Shown: in pieces, positions 63,423-64,000 of the stretch | Position numbering within the stretch: position 1 is the first letter of the stretch | How the letters are laid out: the number at the start of each line of letters is the position of its first letter | From: Pseudomonas sp. KU43P | Lineage (GTDB): Bacteria > Pseudomonadota > Gammaproteobacteria > Pseudomonadales > Pseudomonadaceae | Assembly (NCBI RefSeq): GCF_033095865.1 | Contig: NZ_AP019365.1 | Span: forward strand, 3,321,501 to 3,385,500 | Direction: 5' to 3' | Length of the DNA: 64,000 nucleotides | The notes under the pieces: model-generated | The model's input: the letters and a program-made list of their open reading frames with translations, nothing else | Database searches by the model: none | What the model was told of the DNA's origin: nothing | Position numbers and translations under genes: made by a program

Positions 63423-64000
63423 ATGTCCCGTTTCGAGCACTTCTTCAACCCGCGTACTCTTGCCGTGATTGGCGCCTCCCAAGACCTGGCTTCGATCAGC
63501 GGGCAACCCATCGCCCACCTGCTGGCAAAAGGCTTTGCCGGGCAGATTCTGCCGGTCAACCCCCGCTACACCGAAGTGGCAGGCATTGTCTGCTACCCGG
63601 ATGTCGCAGCCCTGCCCGAGACGCCCGATGTCGCAGTGATCGCCGTCGGCGCCCAGCGGGTCGCCGGTGTACTCGACGAGTTGGGAAAAAAAGGCTGTCG
63701 CCATGCCGTGATTCTCTCCTCCGGCTTTGCCGAAGCGGGTGAAGACGGTGCCCGGGCCCAGCGAGAAATCACGGCCATTGCCCACCGCTTCGGCATGCAA
63801 GTGACTGGCCCTAACTGCCAGGGCTACATGAACGTCAGCGACGGCATCCATGTCGGCTTTGGTGCCCCGTATGGCCTCACCTACCCCAAGGGCCACCTGA
63901 GCCTCACGTCCCAGAGCGGTGCTTTCGGCAATTCCATCATGATGCTGGCAAGCCAGGAAGGCATCGGCTTTCGTCACTACGTGTCCACCGGCAACGAGTC
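63423..64000 (+). CDS. Acyl-CoA synthetase, NDP-forming type, N-terminal part (cut by window end)
   Basis: 193 codons are visible with no stop before the window edge. The N-terminal CoA-binding domain reads FFNPRTLAVIGASQDLASIS, followed by ALPETPDVAVIAVGAQRVAG and HAVILSSGFAEAGEDG; MQVTGPNCQGYMNVSDGIHV marks the CoA-ligase region. It belongs to the same family as the complete 705-residue synthetase at 6982-9099 but is clearly a different gene. It probably supplies the acyl-CoA for the upstream dehydrogenase. Confidence 0.87.
   Translation, partial: MSRFEHFFNPRTLAVIGASQDLASISGQPIAHLLAKGFAGQILPVNPRYTEVAGIVCYPDVAALPETPDVAVIAVGAQRVAGVLDELGKKGCRHAVILSSGFAEAGEDGARAQREITAIAHRFGMQVTGPNCQGYMNVSDGIHVGFGAPYGLTYPKGHLSLTSQSGAFGNSIMMLASQEGIGFRHYVSTGNE

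Noticed and set aside
1..64000. CRISPR array, tRNA or rRNA genes
   Set aside because: No regularly spaced short direct repeats and no recognisable RNA gene sequences were found by reading.

Overview
The window is a high-GC, gene-dense chromosomal segment that fits a fluorescent Pseudomonas of the P. putida type. The evidence is gene content (an aruRS/aruHI-type arginine transaminase locus, 5-oxoprolinase pxpABC, yddG, proP, hemB, a RIO-type kinase) and many paired REP palindromes built on GCCGGCTTGCCGGCGAT between genes. No rRNA, tRNA or CRISPR array was seen. The species assignment is inference from content.

Layout. 1-2676: 3' end of an Rhs-type polymorphic toxin with an AT-richer C-terminus, closed by a terminator. 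2755-11101: six minus-strand genes for arginine/guanidino-acid catabolism (enoyl-CoA hydratase, acyl-CoA dehydrogenase, acyl-CoA synthetase, AruI, AruH, aldehyde dehydrogenase). 11457-16721: an amino acid permease, then a response regulator, periplasmic binding protein and hybrid histidine kinase whose ends overlap by 4 nt. 16798-18309: a TetR regulator divergent from an enoyl-CoA hydratase across a perfect 15-bp palindrome. 18785-19573: FNT-family transporter. 19662-21959: a gene graveyard with a decayed OprB porin followed by abutting fragments of etfA, an acyl-CoA dehydrogenase, a sugar-phosphate isomerase and an MFS transporter.

22071-26739: 5-oxoprolinase operon pxpA-pxpB-pxpC, a divergent LysR regulator, and the exporter yddG. 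27036-36753: housekeeping or stress genes (a GH13 trehalose synthase-like enzyme, riboflavin synthase, an atypical SDR with a LysR regulator, ProP, Zn-type HemB, a GNAT/XRE-cupin divergent pair, a RIO kinase). 36856-45945: a pentonate (arabinonate/xylonate-type) non-phosphorylative pathway. It has an IlvD/Edd dehydratase, an AraD1-type FAH-fold dehydratase, a 2-oxoglutarate-semialdehyde dehydrogenase, two MFS importers, a 2-hydroxyacid dehydrogenase and a FadR-type GntR regulator. Two 13-bp palindromes in the divergent promoter are the likely operators.

45953-53458: a PACE efflux pump, a HyuB-HyuA hydantoinase/oxoprolinase pair with an AraC regulator, and a diguanylate cyclase. 54010-64000: a region whose enzymes fit stepwise use of alkyl sulfate surfactants or long-chain alcohols. 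It holds an SdsA1-type alkylsulfatase, OruR-like AraC regulator, OmpW/AlkL-like porin, GMC alcohol dehydrogenase, aldehyde dehydrogenase, IclR regulator, acyl-CoA dehydrogenase and acyl-CoA synthetase (cut by the window end). The alkylsulfatase gene carries an in-frame TAA just after its signal peptide, so as written it cannot make the secreted enzyme.
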